A stretch of 64,000 bases of DNA, taken from contig JAJEKV010000093.1 in NCBI GenBank assembly GCA_021234155.1, positions 3,339,174 to 3,403,173 on the forward strand, read 5' to 3'. The stretch is from Isoetes taiwanensis (Eukaryota > Streptophyta > Lycopodiopsida > Isoetales > Isoetaceae). The notes beneath the pieces were generated by a model. The model made no database searches, was not told where the DNA came from, and saw only the letters and a list, made by a program, of their open reading frames with translations. The translations under genes and the position numbers were made by a program. How positions within the stretch are numbered: position 1 is the stretch's first letter; each line of letters begins with the position of its first letter. Shown here piece after piece: positions 24,390 through 36,807 of the stretch.

Positions 24390-27183
24390 GTGGGTCCTTC
24401 CCCCACCAACTGTACAACGATGCATAACCACTTTCACAGTGAGTCGTTGAACCCGTGACGTTGACTATGGACAACATGAATAAAGAACTAGAGTACAATG
24501 GCACACATTTATAATGTATTAAAGATGGATTCTAGTTTGGTTCCGTAGTTTAGATCAAGAATAAAAGTCCATGGCAGGTGCATGCCCCTTGGTAGAAATT
24601 AAAAATAGAATACGAAATAGAATCATGTAAGATTTTTATGGTCTTTATTGCTCACAAGTATAATGCCATAATGATACGCTTTCAATATGCTTTAGCAAAA
24701 TTGAGATCACCTTCCATGCATGTCACTTTGTTAGGGTCGCAGGCTGTGTTTGATAGAATGTTCTACTGCAGTGTGCATTGTAAGTGACTTTTATGTCGGG
24801 AACATCAAACCTTTGTATTTTGTCAATGCCATTCCTTCGAGTTCCTTCTGATAAAATCTCATTTTTGATAGTCCACGAACAAGGAAAAAGGAGAAATCTA
24901 GCTGACATATAATGAACATAGTTATACGGACTCTCTTACATCAGAACATTTTGTCAAATACAAGGAATAACATAGATATCATAAACAAAGATGATAGATT
25001 TCTATATCTTATACTCTCACAACAAAATCTTCCGCAAAAGATATCCAATTTTGAATCCTCATAGAGTTACTTCTCATTGTAGGAACATAAGCTGAGATAG
25101 CTTTAGTTATTTTATTCTTAGAAAATATGAATGAAAACGAATCAATTGACTACAACCTTGACGTATCAGTTGAGGATGATCAACTCAAGCATCCAAAAGC
25201 ATTACTGGAAGATCCACGAATGTTTTGCAAGAAATTAGGAAATAATAGAGATAATGTTACAAGGATAAACTTAAAACATGCCAGACAAAATTATGAATTG
25301 TAGTGGATGTGGTTATGAAGCGTTACAAGCAAAGTATAGTACATAGTGTTTTAGATCTGTATATCATCCCCAAACGCTACTAGCAAAGGATGGTACTTGA
25401 GAGAAAACCTTACTCATGTTCAGAAAAACCAAACAATCCATGACCTGCAATGCACAATGTCTATCATATAATTGTAGGACCACTGCAATCTACAACATGC
25501 ACGTAAAATTACATCATGTAAAATTTATTTCAAGGCTCTCATGGATGACACTACACCAAACCAGAAAAGATATATCAAGCGACTTCTCTTTCAATTCATT
25601 TTTCCCATGCATTGGCAAGATGTAGGGTTTGATGAATGTTATAATATTGCTCGACAATTAACGGCAATATTCTCACTGTTTATATCAGGAGGGAATCACT
25701 CTTTAAGAGAAACATGTCATTTTTAAGGAAGGAGTGTCCTGCTTCAGACAGAACTCGCTTCTCATCTAAATAATCGTCGAAATTAGCACCAGGTTGCATT
25801 CAAACAGAGGCAAATATACCAGATCAGCCATCAGTAGCTCCAATGTATCAGATGGAATCAGATTCAAGTTAGGACATAATCTATTAAGAGTTTCTCCTCT
25901 AATTCGTTTTCATAAGGTATTAGGTAATAATAGGCTGTAGGTTTAGAAGAAATTTTAAGTTTTTAGGCATATCTTATGTGCATCTAAAAAAATAGATGTT
26001 TCGATGCTTGCGATGCTTTAGATCTATGCATCTGACGCATCTATCTTTAGATGCTTTTCGAGCATTGCCATGGATTATAGTAGAGAGGTGAATCCAATAG
26101 AAAATGAAGAAATATTATGGTTGCAATTTGGATTGCCTAGAAACAAACAATGCAAGAAAAGATAAGACATTTTAGCCAACTAAACGAGAGCCATACCTGC
26201 GTCATGTGCAACGGTTCAAATGCTAACAATATGGTCTAGCACATAGTTATCGAGCATCATATTCAATGCAAAAAACACACAAGAAATGGTCCATTGTTGA
26301 ATGATAACATTTTTCGCAACAAATTTCGGTATGAAAAACAAGGTTGAACTTAGGGCGCAATTCAATCGACAAACACTGCAATTATAGCAGTCCAAACAAC
26401 CACATTCCAAATAATTATCTTGTTAAGATTTCCCATCCATCTTGTACAATACCAACCTTGTTAAACATAATGAGAAGTGTAGTTCCTACAACGACGTCAG
26501 TTCCAAAGTGATGTAAGACAATGTTGGCATGATTAAACTTACCTTGTGGAAGACCCACTTAAGTTGAAGATGCATTCAGGTAATTGACAAAGATGACCTT
26601 ATTTCGCATAATGCCTTCTCTTTGCATTTTTATATAACCGAAATGCCTCATCCAGATGCCCACAATGTCCATTAGCAGCAATCATGGCATTCCAAGGATA
26701 TAACATTGGATTTCAAACATCCCATCTGCATTTTATTGAGTAAACCCTTGAGGTATGGTAATGGTAGGCTAAGTGCATTTCTACATCAACTTAAGGTAGT
26801 AATGCATGATGAGAGTTAGAAACAAGGTTCCTTAAGACGTTAACAACAATGGATATGCACTATATGGATCCTAGTGCTGGGTTCACGGCGTGTTCGAAGA
26901 AATTCAATTCAAATATGTGTCGATGCATTTGTCAAACTTGAATGCTCCTTTCTCAGAAGCTTAATCCTTTGTTGCTTTAGTAGAGTCTTGCTAGTTATCA
27001 CAACACAAAATCCATAACAAGTCTCAGCAAGCTGAGATGAAAAACGTTTTACACTGGACTACACATACAACCAGTAAATAGAAAATGGGTAGAAAACTGG
27101 AAATTAGATGATACTATTTTCAAATATTGAATCCTTTGGCAAAGATTGTGCACTTTGAGTGGAGGGCAGAGTTCCTATTTGAG
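24390..27183. other. AT-rich stretch, no gene recognised
   Basis: Only short frames are present. Around 25,990-26,060 there is a cluster of GATGC and ATCT words that forms short self-complementary segments. No repeat pair, RNA gene or convincing exon was identified. Confidence 0.3.
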
Positions 27184-27188
27184 GGCGC

Positions 27189-27358
27189 TGAAACGAAATG
27201 AAAAGCCAAGAATCCACAAAATTGGATGATCACCCAATGGGCCATCGCTCCTTTTAATCTCCTACTTTGATGATTACAACAATGCCTATTTATGGCATAC
27301 ACCTAATTCTGTTACAACTTAAATAAGCAAAACCATCTTTGTATGATCTATTTTAACA
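27189..27358 (-). repeat. 3' LTR of outer copia element
   Basis: Begins TGAAACGAAATGAAAAGCC and ends GATCTATTTTAACA on the plus strand; it pairs with 36,636-36,802. The copies differ at a small number of positions, such as CACCCAATGGGCC versus CTCCCAACGGGCC, so insertion is not very recent. Confidence 0.93.
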
Positions 27359-27371
27359 CACCCCCCATTCT
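27359..27371 (-). other. Polypurine tract of outer copia element
   Basis: On the minus strand AGAATGGGGGGTG lies directly before the 3' LTR, where plus-strand DNA synthesis is primed. Confidence 0.8.
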
Positions 27372-29823
27372 GTTTATAATTTTGTGAGCTACGAAGTACT
27401 TCTATGTTGCTGAAACCTTTCTGTACATAATGGCTTTGTGAACATATCTCGGGCATCTCATTTTGTGGGAATGTAATCCATAAGGATCAATCCATCCACT
27501 ACCTTCTCCCTTGTGAAATGATGGTGAATTGACATGCGTTTGGACCTCCTATGATGAATAGGATTTTCTATCAATGCAATGCTGCTTTTGTTATCATTAT
27601 ACACCACTATAGGCATGGCCTGATCATATCCTATCTCTGCCATAAATTGTCTTAGCCATATTGTCTCCCTAACTACGGCCGAAGTTCCTACATACTCGGC
27701 TTCACACGAAGACAATGCCACTAAAGTTTGCTTGGAACTTGTCCAAGTAATTGCTCCTCCATCTTGACATAATCGAAAAACACGGTGGTCGATCTTCTAG
27801 AATTCTTATCCACCCATTGTCACATCTACGGTGATAGGGTAAAGAGATCTATTCCATATTTCAGTCCTAAATTCGAAGTATCTTGCAAGTACCTGATGAT
27901 TCTATTAGTAGCTTTCCAATGAGACAATCCACGGATTTTCATATAAATGGAAACTTCTTGATCAAGCGCGCTTGAGGCAAGATCGAGGGTGTAGTCTTCG
28001 ACCATCACATGCATGAAACATCCTACAGCATTCCTATATGGAATTCAATCCGTCTCTAGCTGTTTCTTTCTTGTCTGTGGCTCCATTGTTTGATGATGCT
28101 GGAGTCTCTTTTGCCATGCAATCCTTCATTTCAAATGTGCTACATAGCTTTGCAATAGCATATTGTTGATGAATCATTAGGGTTCTACTGTCTCGATCTC
28201 TTTTAACATGTAATCCTAAGCACGTTTGAATTTCTCCCAGATTTGTCATGCGAAATTCAGACTTCAACACATGTCTGGTTGAATTAATTCCCTCCATGCC
28301 TTTGCTGACAATGATGAGATCATCAACATAAACAATGACTAGTAATATTTTTGTTCAATCCATCTAATATACACGTTCCATTCTGTTAATATACACGTTC
28401 CATTCTGTTACACATCTAGCAAACCGTGATTGTTGCAGAAATTGATCACTTCTCTTGCACCACATTCTCGGGCTCTGCTTTAATAAACTGCTTAATTGAG
28501 CTTGCATACTTTACCCTTTTCCTGATCAAAACCTTCAGACTGATTGATATATATATATATATATCCTCATCTAAATATCCATTTAAGAACGATGTTTTCA
28601 CATCCATCTGATGTATCTCAAGATCCTCTTGTGCTGCAATTGCCAAGATCGCGCTCTTATTGAAGTCATTTTTGCCACAGGTGAAACAGTCTTATCGAAG
28701 TCTATAGTCTCATCGAAGTCTATAACTTGCTGCTTGCGAAAAATCTTGAGCTACCAACTGTGCACAATATCTTTCAATTGAACCGTTGCTTGCTTGCTTT
28801 ACTTTAAAAACCCATTTGCATCCCAATTACCTTCTTCCCTTTGGTAATTCTACAAGGTCCCATTCATTGGTCATCTGCATAGCCTCTATTTCCTCTTGCA
28901 TGGCCTTAAGCCACTATTCCAATTTTGTCCCAATCATGGCCTCCTTTACTGATAAGGGTTCTAACAATTCTACCTTAAAGCACTCCCATGCGCACTTCTC
29001 TTCCATATCTGTATTCCACCAAGTGCCATGAACACTTTTGAAGTATTGTTCATACTGTGGAGCTTGTGCTAATGCCGCTGATTCCTCTGATTTCTTCCAC
29101 TCTAGCCATCTTGTTGTTGGATGATGCCCTTTGGTACTTCTACATAGCTGCCTGTCATGCCCTTGAATCTGACTCCCATAATGAACTTCTTGTCTGGCCT
29201 CCTGTGGTTCTATATGATCCCCTTGAGTCCCCTGTGTATTTTTGCTAAAGCATGCCCTTTTTGAAGTTTCCTGGCATCATGGTGCTCACTTTCATCTTGA
29301 ATCTCTAGTGCCACAGCTCAGTATGTTCCTGAAACAATCACTTTCTTGTAATTCATGAGGAAGAGCTACTACTCCGTATTCATCAAAGACCGCATTACTA
29401 CATCTGATTATCTTCTTGGTGCTGATCTCCATCAGCCTGTAGCCTTTTCCATCCAGACAATAACCCACAAAAATGCACTTTCTGGCACGATCATCAAGCT
29501 TGTATTTTTTGAGTTCTTTTGGTTTGAATGCATAGGCCACATACTCAAACACTTTAAAATGAGATACATCTGGTTTTTGCCCACTCCATAATTCTTCCAG
29601 AGTTACATCTTTAACTGCCACTGTTGGTGCCCTGTTTTGAATGTAGCAGACAGTCAAGATAGCTTCTCCCCAAGCTTTATCACTGGTTTTTGCCCATTTC
29701 ATCATGCTCAATGCACATTCTTTTAAAGTCCTCATCTTCGGTTTTGCCACTCCATTTTGGGAATGCTCATATGGATTTGACAATTGTCTCCTAATACCTG
29801 TTGCTCCAGAATCTGGTTGAATG
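27372..29823 (-). pseudogene. Outer copia pol, 3' part: integrase C-terminus, RT, RNase H
   Basis: Right to left: integrase end with RRQLSNPYEHSQNGVAKPK and MRTLKECALSMMKWAK; then CIFVGYCLDGKGYRLM; a reverse transcriptase with EIHQMDVKTSFLNGYLDEDI (about 28,610-28,560) and YVDDL (28,316-28,330); RLSHWKATNRIIRYLQDTS-type thumb sequence (27,940-27,880, here GLSHWKA); and RNase H with ALSSCEAEYVGTSAVVRE and VYNDNKSSIAL up to YIPTK at 27,721-27,458. The reverse transcriptase aspartates are retained, but the frame is interrupted several times. Function in the family: integration and cDNA synthesis. Confidence 0.88.
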
Positions 29824-29980
29824 TGAAAGTCTATTGAGTTCAATGTATTGAAGGAAATAGAGACAACAAAGGAAAATGGAGCGTCCAACTTCTCCCGAAT
29901 CGCTGAGAGAAGAACCACTACTCTAAGCTGACTATGGCATTTGCACAATAGGTGGCATACTATGCTGAGTCATCATAACA
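29824..29980 (-). repeat. 3' LTR of nested copia element
   Basis: Pairs with 34,459-34,630. Homology may continue weakly past 29,980 (ATGT) before the internal sequence begins. Confidence 0.75.
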
Positions 29981-30059
29981 ATGTGATATAGTAAATGTCT
30001 AACATTGGTATCAGATCCTAAAAAAAGAACCTTAAAAGGTTTTATTCCCCCGAATGACC

Positions 30060-33000
30060 CACAGGTGCAACATGTAAGAAATTTTTTCATATTGGAGAAA
30101 TTGCGCTGTAAGACCCTTAGTGAAACCGTCCGCCACGATGATCCTTAGTAGAACAAGAGGGAAAGTGTAAGTAACTTATTCGCCGCTGTTTCTCGAACAA
30201 AAACATAAGTTGTGGATTAAAGCACTTTAGTGTAGTGCGGACCATCCGTGGCGGTCCTTTTAGATATCGAAGCACGGCACAAGCACGCCTTCCAATGTGA
30301 TTGTTTGGGATGTGTCATAAAGCGGAGACAAGACTTCAGCGGCATAGACAATGCTCGGGTCGAAAGTAGTACAAAGATATAGGAGTGCTCCAACTAATTG
30401 TCTATATAATGTAGAATCCACATCTTCTTCTCACGCTCTAATACTAGCTTTTGACCCAAGTCGGATGGTGTTGGAGATGTATTGCGTCATCGCCATATGG
30501 AATTTCTCAAAATTTCGAGAGGTATTTTTGTTGAGAGAAAGGAGATTTTACGTATGATTTCGCGGACTTCTATTCCAAGACAATAGTGCATGAGCCTAGA
30601 TCAGTAACCTCAAAATGATTTTTAAGAAGACATTTTGTAGAACGGTTAAGATCGCCGCATCCCAGATCATAATCATGTCATCCACATACAAAGAGTATTA
30701 TAGAAACCAAATCCCCTTGAAATTTGAAATATAAATTTGGATCTGCTCTTGATCTTTTGTACTCCATATCCGTAATGAATGTATTGATCTTCATATTCCA
30801 ACAATGGTGCTTGTTTCAAGCCATAGATACTTTTCTTGAGCTTGCAAACATAATTAGGTTGATTTTGATCTACAAATCCGTGGCTTCAGATGCATATATA
30901 AATTCTTGTAGATCTCCATTTTAGAAATGCGATTTGAAATCCATTTGATAGATGGGCCAACTTTTACTGGCCGCCAAAGAGATAACTTGGCTAGCGATAG
31001 TGTCCAATCTTACCCACAGTGCAAATGCGCCGTTGTAATCAAAACCTTCCTCTTGTGTACCCTTTAATCGAAAGTGATATTTCGTGCATCGAAATATCCA
31101 CTTGGCTCCAATAATATTGTGGTTCTTTGGTTTTGGAACTAGTTCCCAAGTTCCTTGCTTAGAAAGCATGGACAATTTTCTTACATTCATAACGTTCATG
31201 TAATACCTTAGCCATCAATGCATAATTACGGAATGTATAATTTGCATTATTGGAACGTTGTAAAGAGGCTATTCGAAAGCAGACCTGCGTGGTAGTATAG
31301 TAGAAAGGTGATCCAGAAGATTTTGAAAAAATCAACACTAGGTTCAACATCTTAGGATATGGCGGGGAGATATAAAGGGGGAGATATAGCAGGTTCAACA
31401 TAATCTGATGGGTACAAAATGCGTCATAAGCATTGGAGATTGTTGGGGCAATTTGAACATCCGAAGACAATGGAAGAAGCACATTTTTTGAGGAGGAACT
31501 GATAGATGGTTCAATAGTGAGGGCCTGAGATGTAACTGTGAGAGAGTAATGGTCATCTAAGAGATTGCAAATAACTTTGTCATAATGCCTTGTCTAGCTG
31601 ATAAAATCATGAATAGAATGCAGATCCTCCACAAAAATCATGCTTCTTGAAGCAAAAACTCTCTTTGAGATAGGATCATAACACGCCATGCTTTCATATT
31701 GGTGGTATATCCTATAAATATGACCTTGAGAGACCTTACGAACGGTTTGCCATTTTTACTGTAATATCTCACGAGGGAATCAAAAAGATAGCCCTGTGCA
31801 CCAAATATCTTAAAATGAGAGACATCAGGTTCTGACCATACAAAACCTCAAAAGGTGTTTTTTAGCAATAAAGACTTGGTTGGCTCTATTGAGATATATA
31901 CTGCAGTTGATGGTAGCGGCTTATTTCAAAAGCGGTGGTACTTGTTTGTGCTTCAAAGATACCCGAAAGTGAGAGCCATAATAGTTCTCGTTTTTTTAGG
32001 CCAAAGAATCTTCGTTTTGAGGATGCATATGGGACAATCAACTCCCCGTGGTACTCCTTTGGATTTCGAGGAAAATCTTCAAATTCTTGAGATAAGTATT
32101 TTTTGGCATTGTCGACCTTAATGCCTTGATTGTTGTAGAAAATTCATTTTCCACAAGCTTCTTGAAATTTTTGTAAATGGAAAATACTTGAGACTTAAAT
32201 GTGATTGGATATATCCAAGGTATATCTACTAAAGTCATCAACAAATATGACAAAGTACCACCGCCCGATAGTGACTCAATTGGTAAGTAGCATATATCCG
32301 AATGAATCAATTGAAGAGAAGTAGTGGCACGAAATTGAGCATGGTCCGAAAAGATGCTTGAACTTGCTTTTCCAAGATCGCAGCTGAACATTTTAAGTCT
32401 TGTTCTTTAAGAAGTGGTAATCCATTTACTATTTGATGTTTGATGTCTTATAAGGGGCCGAGATACCATATGTCCATATCGTGCATGCCATAGAGATTCT
32501 TGAGTACTAGAGAGCTGCCGTATATGAACTTGTTGAATCATTGGTTGGGGATTTCTTTTTGCAAAAGATATATAGCCCATCCGAAGTTAAGAATGCAGCA
32601 GGCAATGGATCCAAGTTTTTGAAGATCAATGTAAACTAGTGGATTTTTTTTGAAGAATGAACAAATCCCCTAGCCCATCCGAAGTAAGAATGCCTTGTGC
32701 AATGGATCCAAGTTTTTGAAGATCAATGTAAACTAGTGGATTTTTTTTGAAGAATGTGAACAAATCCCTCAGGAAGCGAGTCTGACAAACCCCAATTTCT
32801 TATCAAATTCACTAACACTTAGCAAATTGACATGCAATCCAAGTACTAATATCACATCCTCCAACTTGAAAGTGAGGCAATTGTCGTAGGAAGACTACAC
32901 AAAGATTACCTTTGCCATAACTGATTTTCCTTTGATCCCATCGCCATTCCGACTAAAGTCTTATCATAAGACTTAAAGTCCGAAAACCGGTAATTTCAAC

Positions 33001-34060
33001 AAGATGCTTAGTAGCTCGGTTAATCAACTAAGCAAACATCATCACTTCCTAAATTTTTCCGTAGCAAGGTTGAGGAATTGCCTTCCAAATATATCAATAT
33101 CAATATGAGAAACATGGGCAAAGAACTTCGGTGGAGAAACAATTTCACGTGATGGAGCATGAGGAGATGGCTTATCTTTGCAAAATTGGACAAACTCTCT
33201 CTTGAGTTTTACGTAGCTACGTTTCATATGACCTTTTACACCACAAATACCAGCAAGTAAATGGCTCTTTGCTAGAATTAGACTCGAGATCCGTAGGTAG
33301 ACCTTTTTCTCAAATTGATTGGAAGTGGTAGAAGTGGACTTAACTTGGAATAATGTGCTGCTTCTTGCTGGGACAACTTCTTGCACTCAGCCAAAGATCA
33401 TATAATTGTATGTAATTGATGAAAGGTGATATGGATTTTTGGCCCAATGTATAAAATTGTTTTGACATGTTGATATTCTGGCGATAATCCATTCAAAGCA
33501 TACAAGATTAGCTTGATTTCATCCATTTGACCACCAGCTCAAAGTACTTCTCTTGTAAGGCCTTCAATTGTTGTAAATAATCCCTCATGATTTTGCACAA
33601 TCAATAATCTGAGGATTATCCATTTTGCCTTGTAGAGATAATTGTTTGCCATCTCCTTGATGAACACATGTAGTTTGAAGAAATTCATAAGCCTTCTTGA
33701 AAGCCTTGCAATCTCTTATGTCTCTCATAAATTGCGGAGATACATGCCTGTGAAGTGATTTAGAGCATCGCTCCGGGCCGGTGAGAGGATTCCGTGCTCT
33801 CAAGAACCTCACCCGGATCTTTGAGATTCAAGTTTGTTTTGAAGGCATCTTTCCAAGTAAAATAATTGTCCCCATCTATCTTTGGATCTTTGGAAATATT
33901 TCCATGGATCTTGACTCAATTATCATTGTGAAGATGTGAGAATAGAGAAATTACGCTAGATCCGGTGAATCTTGCCAAAAGAACAACGACCGTGCGGAAA
34001 TTATTGAAAAAGAGAAGTGCGGTGATAATCTTGCAAATCCTCAAGAAATTCCGGCGATGA
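30060..34060 (-). pseudogene. Nested copia gag-pol remnant
   Basis: Right to left: gag with DPGEVLESTE-like and FMRDIRDCKAFKKAYEFLQT (33,812-33,585); a zinc-knuckle remnant CGVKGHMKRSY (33,260-33,230) in which the last cysteine is lost; integrase with LIHSDICYLPIES and TLVDIPWIYPI (32,391-32,038); the start of the reverse transcriptase with KQGTWELVPKPKNHNIIGAKW and QMDFKSHF (31,199-30,921); YVDDM at 30,674-30,688; YRQLVGALLYLCTTFDPSIVY near 30,400; and ADGFTKGLTAQFL near 30,130, the usual copia C-terminus. Many frameshifts and stops make it non-functional. A 98-bp tandem duplication disrupts 32,573-32,768. Confidence 0.85.
32573..32768. repeat. 98-bp tandem duplication inside nested copia
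   Basis: Copies start at TAGCCCATCCGAAGT at 32,573 and 32,671 and both contain AATGGATCCAAGTTTTTGAA and AACTAGTGGATTTTTTTTGA. It arose after, or during decay of, the nested element. Confidence 0.85.
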
Positions 34061-34458
34061 AGAATCCGTGCATTGGAAGAATCGGACGTGAAGAATCCGG
34101 CGTGAAGTGTGAAGAATCACGCGGAAGTGTGAGCGTCAACAAAAAAACAATGAAGAAAGGCCCGACGACAAAAATTTCGTCGATCAAAGCGAATCGGACC
34201 AATCCGCACAATCCGCAACTCACGAGACAAAAACGTCTGAAACCCTTGTTCTTGAGACAAAACCGTCTAGAAACCCTTGTTCTTGCGCATCCGGCAAAAC
34301 TAATCACCGTTCTTCCGATTCAAGAAATCCTGGTCTTGATCACAAGCACCAGCAATTTCGACCCATTCTTAGAAGAATCCTGAATTTCGACCCATTCTTA
34401 GAAGAATCCAGCTCCAAATCAATGTCGACTCTCTCCTCCAATGGAACTCACGATACCA

Positions 34459-34630
34459 TGAAAGTCTATTGAATTCAATGTATTGGAAGGAAATAGAGAC
34501 AACAAAGGAAAATGGAGCGTCACCAATGATACTTTCGAGAAGAACCACTATTCTAAGGTGACTATGGCATTTATAGTAGGATGCCATGTCCAAGGCTGTC
34601 GTGGTATACTATCTTTGAGTCATCATAACA
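34459..34630 (-). repeat. 5' LTR of nested copia element
   Basis: Preceded on the plus strand by CGATACCA, so on the minus strand the LTR ends in CA and is followed by TGGTATCG, a partial match to the initiator-Met tRNA primer site. This sets the element on the minus strand. Confidence 0.75.
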
Positions 34631-36623
34631 ATGTAATGTCTCTGTAATCACGAGAATGCATGAGACAATAATTCAATCCCATTATAAGCTCGAATTAAAC
34701 CAATGTTGTACCCAAACGCCTTTTTGAACTTCGGTTCATCCATGATGCAAACAAAGCAAGTACATCATCTTTTTTTCTTTACTAAGGACACAAGGTCTTT
34801 CTGGTATAGTCATACAATTATCAGAAAATATTCAGCATTTCCAAATGTGGGAATAGGCATTCTCCCATTCAGATTCGTGTGCATCAACTCTAAAGTTCTT
34901 GTAGCCTCTTGTGCCCTTCCTTTTGCTTTTCTTCTGCTGCAACTTGCTAACAATGCACCCTTCACATATGCCTACATTTCCTTGAGAAGAAATCTCAATC
35001 CCTGTAACCATGCTACCCTTTTGTCATTGATGTAATCTGACCTGATTGATGTGCCCAAAGCGCCGATGCCACAATTGAATGTCTTTGTCTGGTCCAACAG
35101 CTACTAGTGCATGGATTTCTTCATGTTCACCTTCAATTAACTTATAAAGATGCCCATACCTGCTTGCCTTGGCCACCACACTGCTGGCTGTCGTGCATTT
35201 AGTAACCATAAATCATCCCTTTTGATGCAGGCAGAAATCCCTACGTCTCAGAAATCCCTACGTCTGTTAACCTGGCCAAAGACATCAGATTTCTTGAAAG
35301 GCCTGGAACATACAAATTTGCTTCAAATCTCTGAAACAATCTGCAAAGTGGCAAGTTAGTATGCCAATTCCTTCTATATTCAGGCCTGCAGCTATCCCAT
35401 TTACTTTTCTCCCATCTTTTTCCTCCTTGAAGTCTTTAAGCTAGTCCTTTCTGTTAGTCATCACATGCATGGCTGCTGAATCCAATCCAGTACCCATGTT
35501 CTTCCAGGCATTCCCACCGCAGTCCTTGCCACTGCCTCAGAGGCTTCAATTTCTGCCACACATACATCTGGATCCTCTTCTTGCGCCTCCATTGCAATGC
35601 TTGCATCCCATCGGTTCTTCAAAAAACAATTCAAAATTCTCTTCTTCTTGCTTCTATTCTTCTGCAGTAACTTCAAAGATTGCCATATTTGCTTCTGATT
35701 CAGTCTCATTTCCACTTTCAATGGATTGTCGTTTCTGTTCTTCTGCAATGTGAGCAATGGAAGACCTCCCATTGCTCCATCTTCTTCCATTGTTTGAAGC
35801 TCTCTCTCTTCTATCCTCCCTCTTTCCTTTGTAATCCTTCTTCTTGCCATCTTTTTTCTTAAAATTCCTGGCCTGGATATGTGGCCTTTCTTGCCACAAG
35901 ACCAACATTGGAATTTCTTGTTGGTTTTGACATTTGCAACAAATGTAGTTTCTCCCTCTTCAAACTTAAGCAAACTTAATGCTTGCAGCACACACAACCC
36001 CTATAACATCCTCACTTTTTAAATTACCATCCTTACAACCCATTGCCTGTTTGATAGAATCGTAGGAGCTAGGGAGGCTAGACAAGATTGCCATAGCCAA
36101 ATCTTCATCCTTAATTGTATAATCAAGGGCAGCCAATTGATCACATAAACTCTCCATCTTGCTAATATGCTCCGTTGGATCCCCTCCTCTTTTCATCTTG
36201 GCACAGAAAAAATCTTGCCACAACAAGAGCTTCTCTGAAGTACTGTGTGTTATTGAAGGTTTTCTTCAAACACTCCCATCCTTCTTTTGCCGTTCCTTTG
36301 AGTCTTACCAATGGTATTTGTACGTCCTTCAGCCCGAACATCATCGATGTTTTTGCTCTATTATCTTTCTTCCTTCAAGCAGACCAAAGGGCAATCGCTT
36401 CTGCAGATGGAGCTACCTCTCCACTGTTTTCATCTTCACTTAAAAGAGGCATAGGATGTCTCCACTTACAACATCCCATACTTCCCTTTCTTCAAGAATC
36501 GCGTGGATTTTCCAGAACCACACTGTGGCATTACTTCGATCCAACTTCTCCAGGTCCTTTAGATCCATCTGAAGTTTCGCCATCTGAAAACTCACGAAAA
36601 ACTCTCACCCCTTGCGTTTCTCT
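34631..36623 (-). pseudogene. Outer copia gag, protease and integrase N-terminus
   Basis: Right to left: gag with VRLKGTAKEGWECLKKTF and MESLCDQLAALDYTIKDEDL and ILSSLPSSYDSIKQAM (36,344-35,966), a classic copia capsid core; a zinc knuckle CWSCGKKGHISRPGI in which the last cysteine has been lost (about 35,917); a protease start TWVLD (near 35,490) in which the usual DSGAS is disrupted by a frameshift; and the pre-integrase domain with DKDIQLWHRRFGHINQVRL (35,110-35,030). The reading breaks at the nested insertion after a segment near 34,700 that replaces the usual RSDNGGEF. Inactive. Confidence 0.88.
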
Positions 36624-36635
36624 CGCCTGATACCA
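36624..36635 (-). other. Primer binding site of outer copia element
   Basis: On the minus strand TGGTATCAGGCG directly follows the 5' LTR. It matches most of TGGTATCAGAGC, the site complementary to plant initiator-Met tRNA. Confidence 0.85.
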
Positions 36636-36802
36636 TGAAACGAAATGAGAAGCCAAGAATCCACAAAATTGGATGATCTCCCAACGGGCCATCCCTCCTA
36701 ATCTCCTACTTTGATGGTGACAACAATGCCTATTTATGGCATACACCTAATTCTGTTACAACTTAAATAAGCAAAACTATCTTTGTATGATCTATTTTAA
36801 CA
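36636..36802 (-). repeat. 5' LTR of outer copia element
   Basis: Partner of 27,189-27,358; TG..CA ends, followed on the right by the GGCGC target duplication. Confidence 0.93.
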
Positions 36803-36807
36803 GGCGC

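Larger units (their letters stand above)
29824..34630 (-). mobile_element. Second Ty1/copia element nested in the first
   Basis: LTRs of about 157 bp (29,824-29,980) and 172 bp (34,459-34,630) flank copia gag, integrase, reverse transcriptase and RNase H remnants, read on the minus strand. They share TGAAAGTCTATTGA, GGAAATAGAGACAACAAAGG and GAGTCATCATAACA. The element splits the outer integrase: outer coding sequence resumes at both edges. AATGT occurs at both borders if the LTRs are trimmed by one base at each end, so the target duplication is ambiguous. The LTRs have diverged clearly, and all reading frames are broken. Confidence 0.85.
27189..36802 (-). mobile_element. Ty1/copia retrotransposon (outer element)
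   Basis: A complete LTR element in structure. It has LTRs of 170 bp (27,189-27,358) and 167 bp (36,636-36,802), TG..CA ends, a 5-bp target duplication GGCGC on both sides (27,184-27,188 and 36,803-36,807), a primer binding site and a polypurine tract. Gene order on the minus strand is gag, protease, integrase, reverse transcriptase, RNase H, which defines the copia superfamily. A second copia element interrupts its integrase; without it the element is about 4.8 kb, a normal size. Coding frames are broken by shifts and stops, so it cannot move by itself. Confidence 0.92.
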
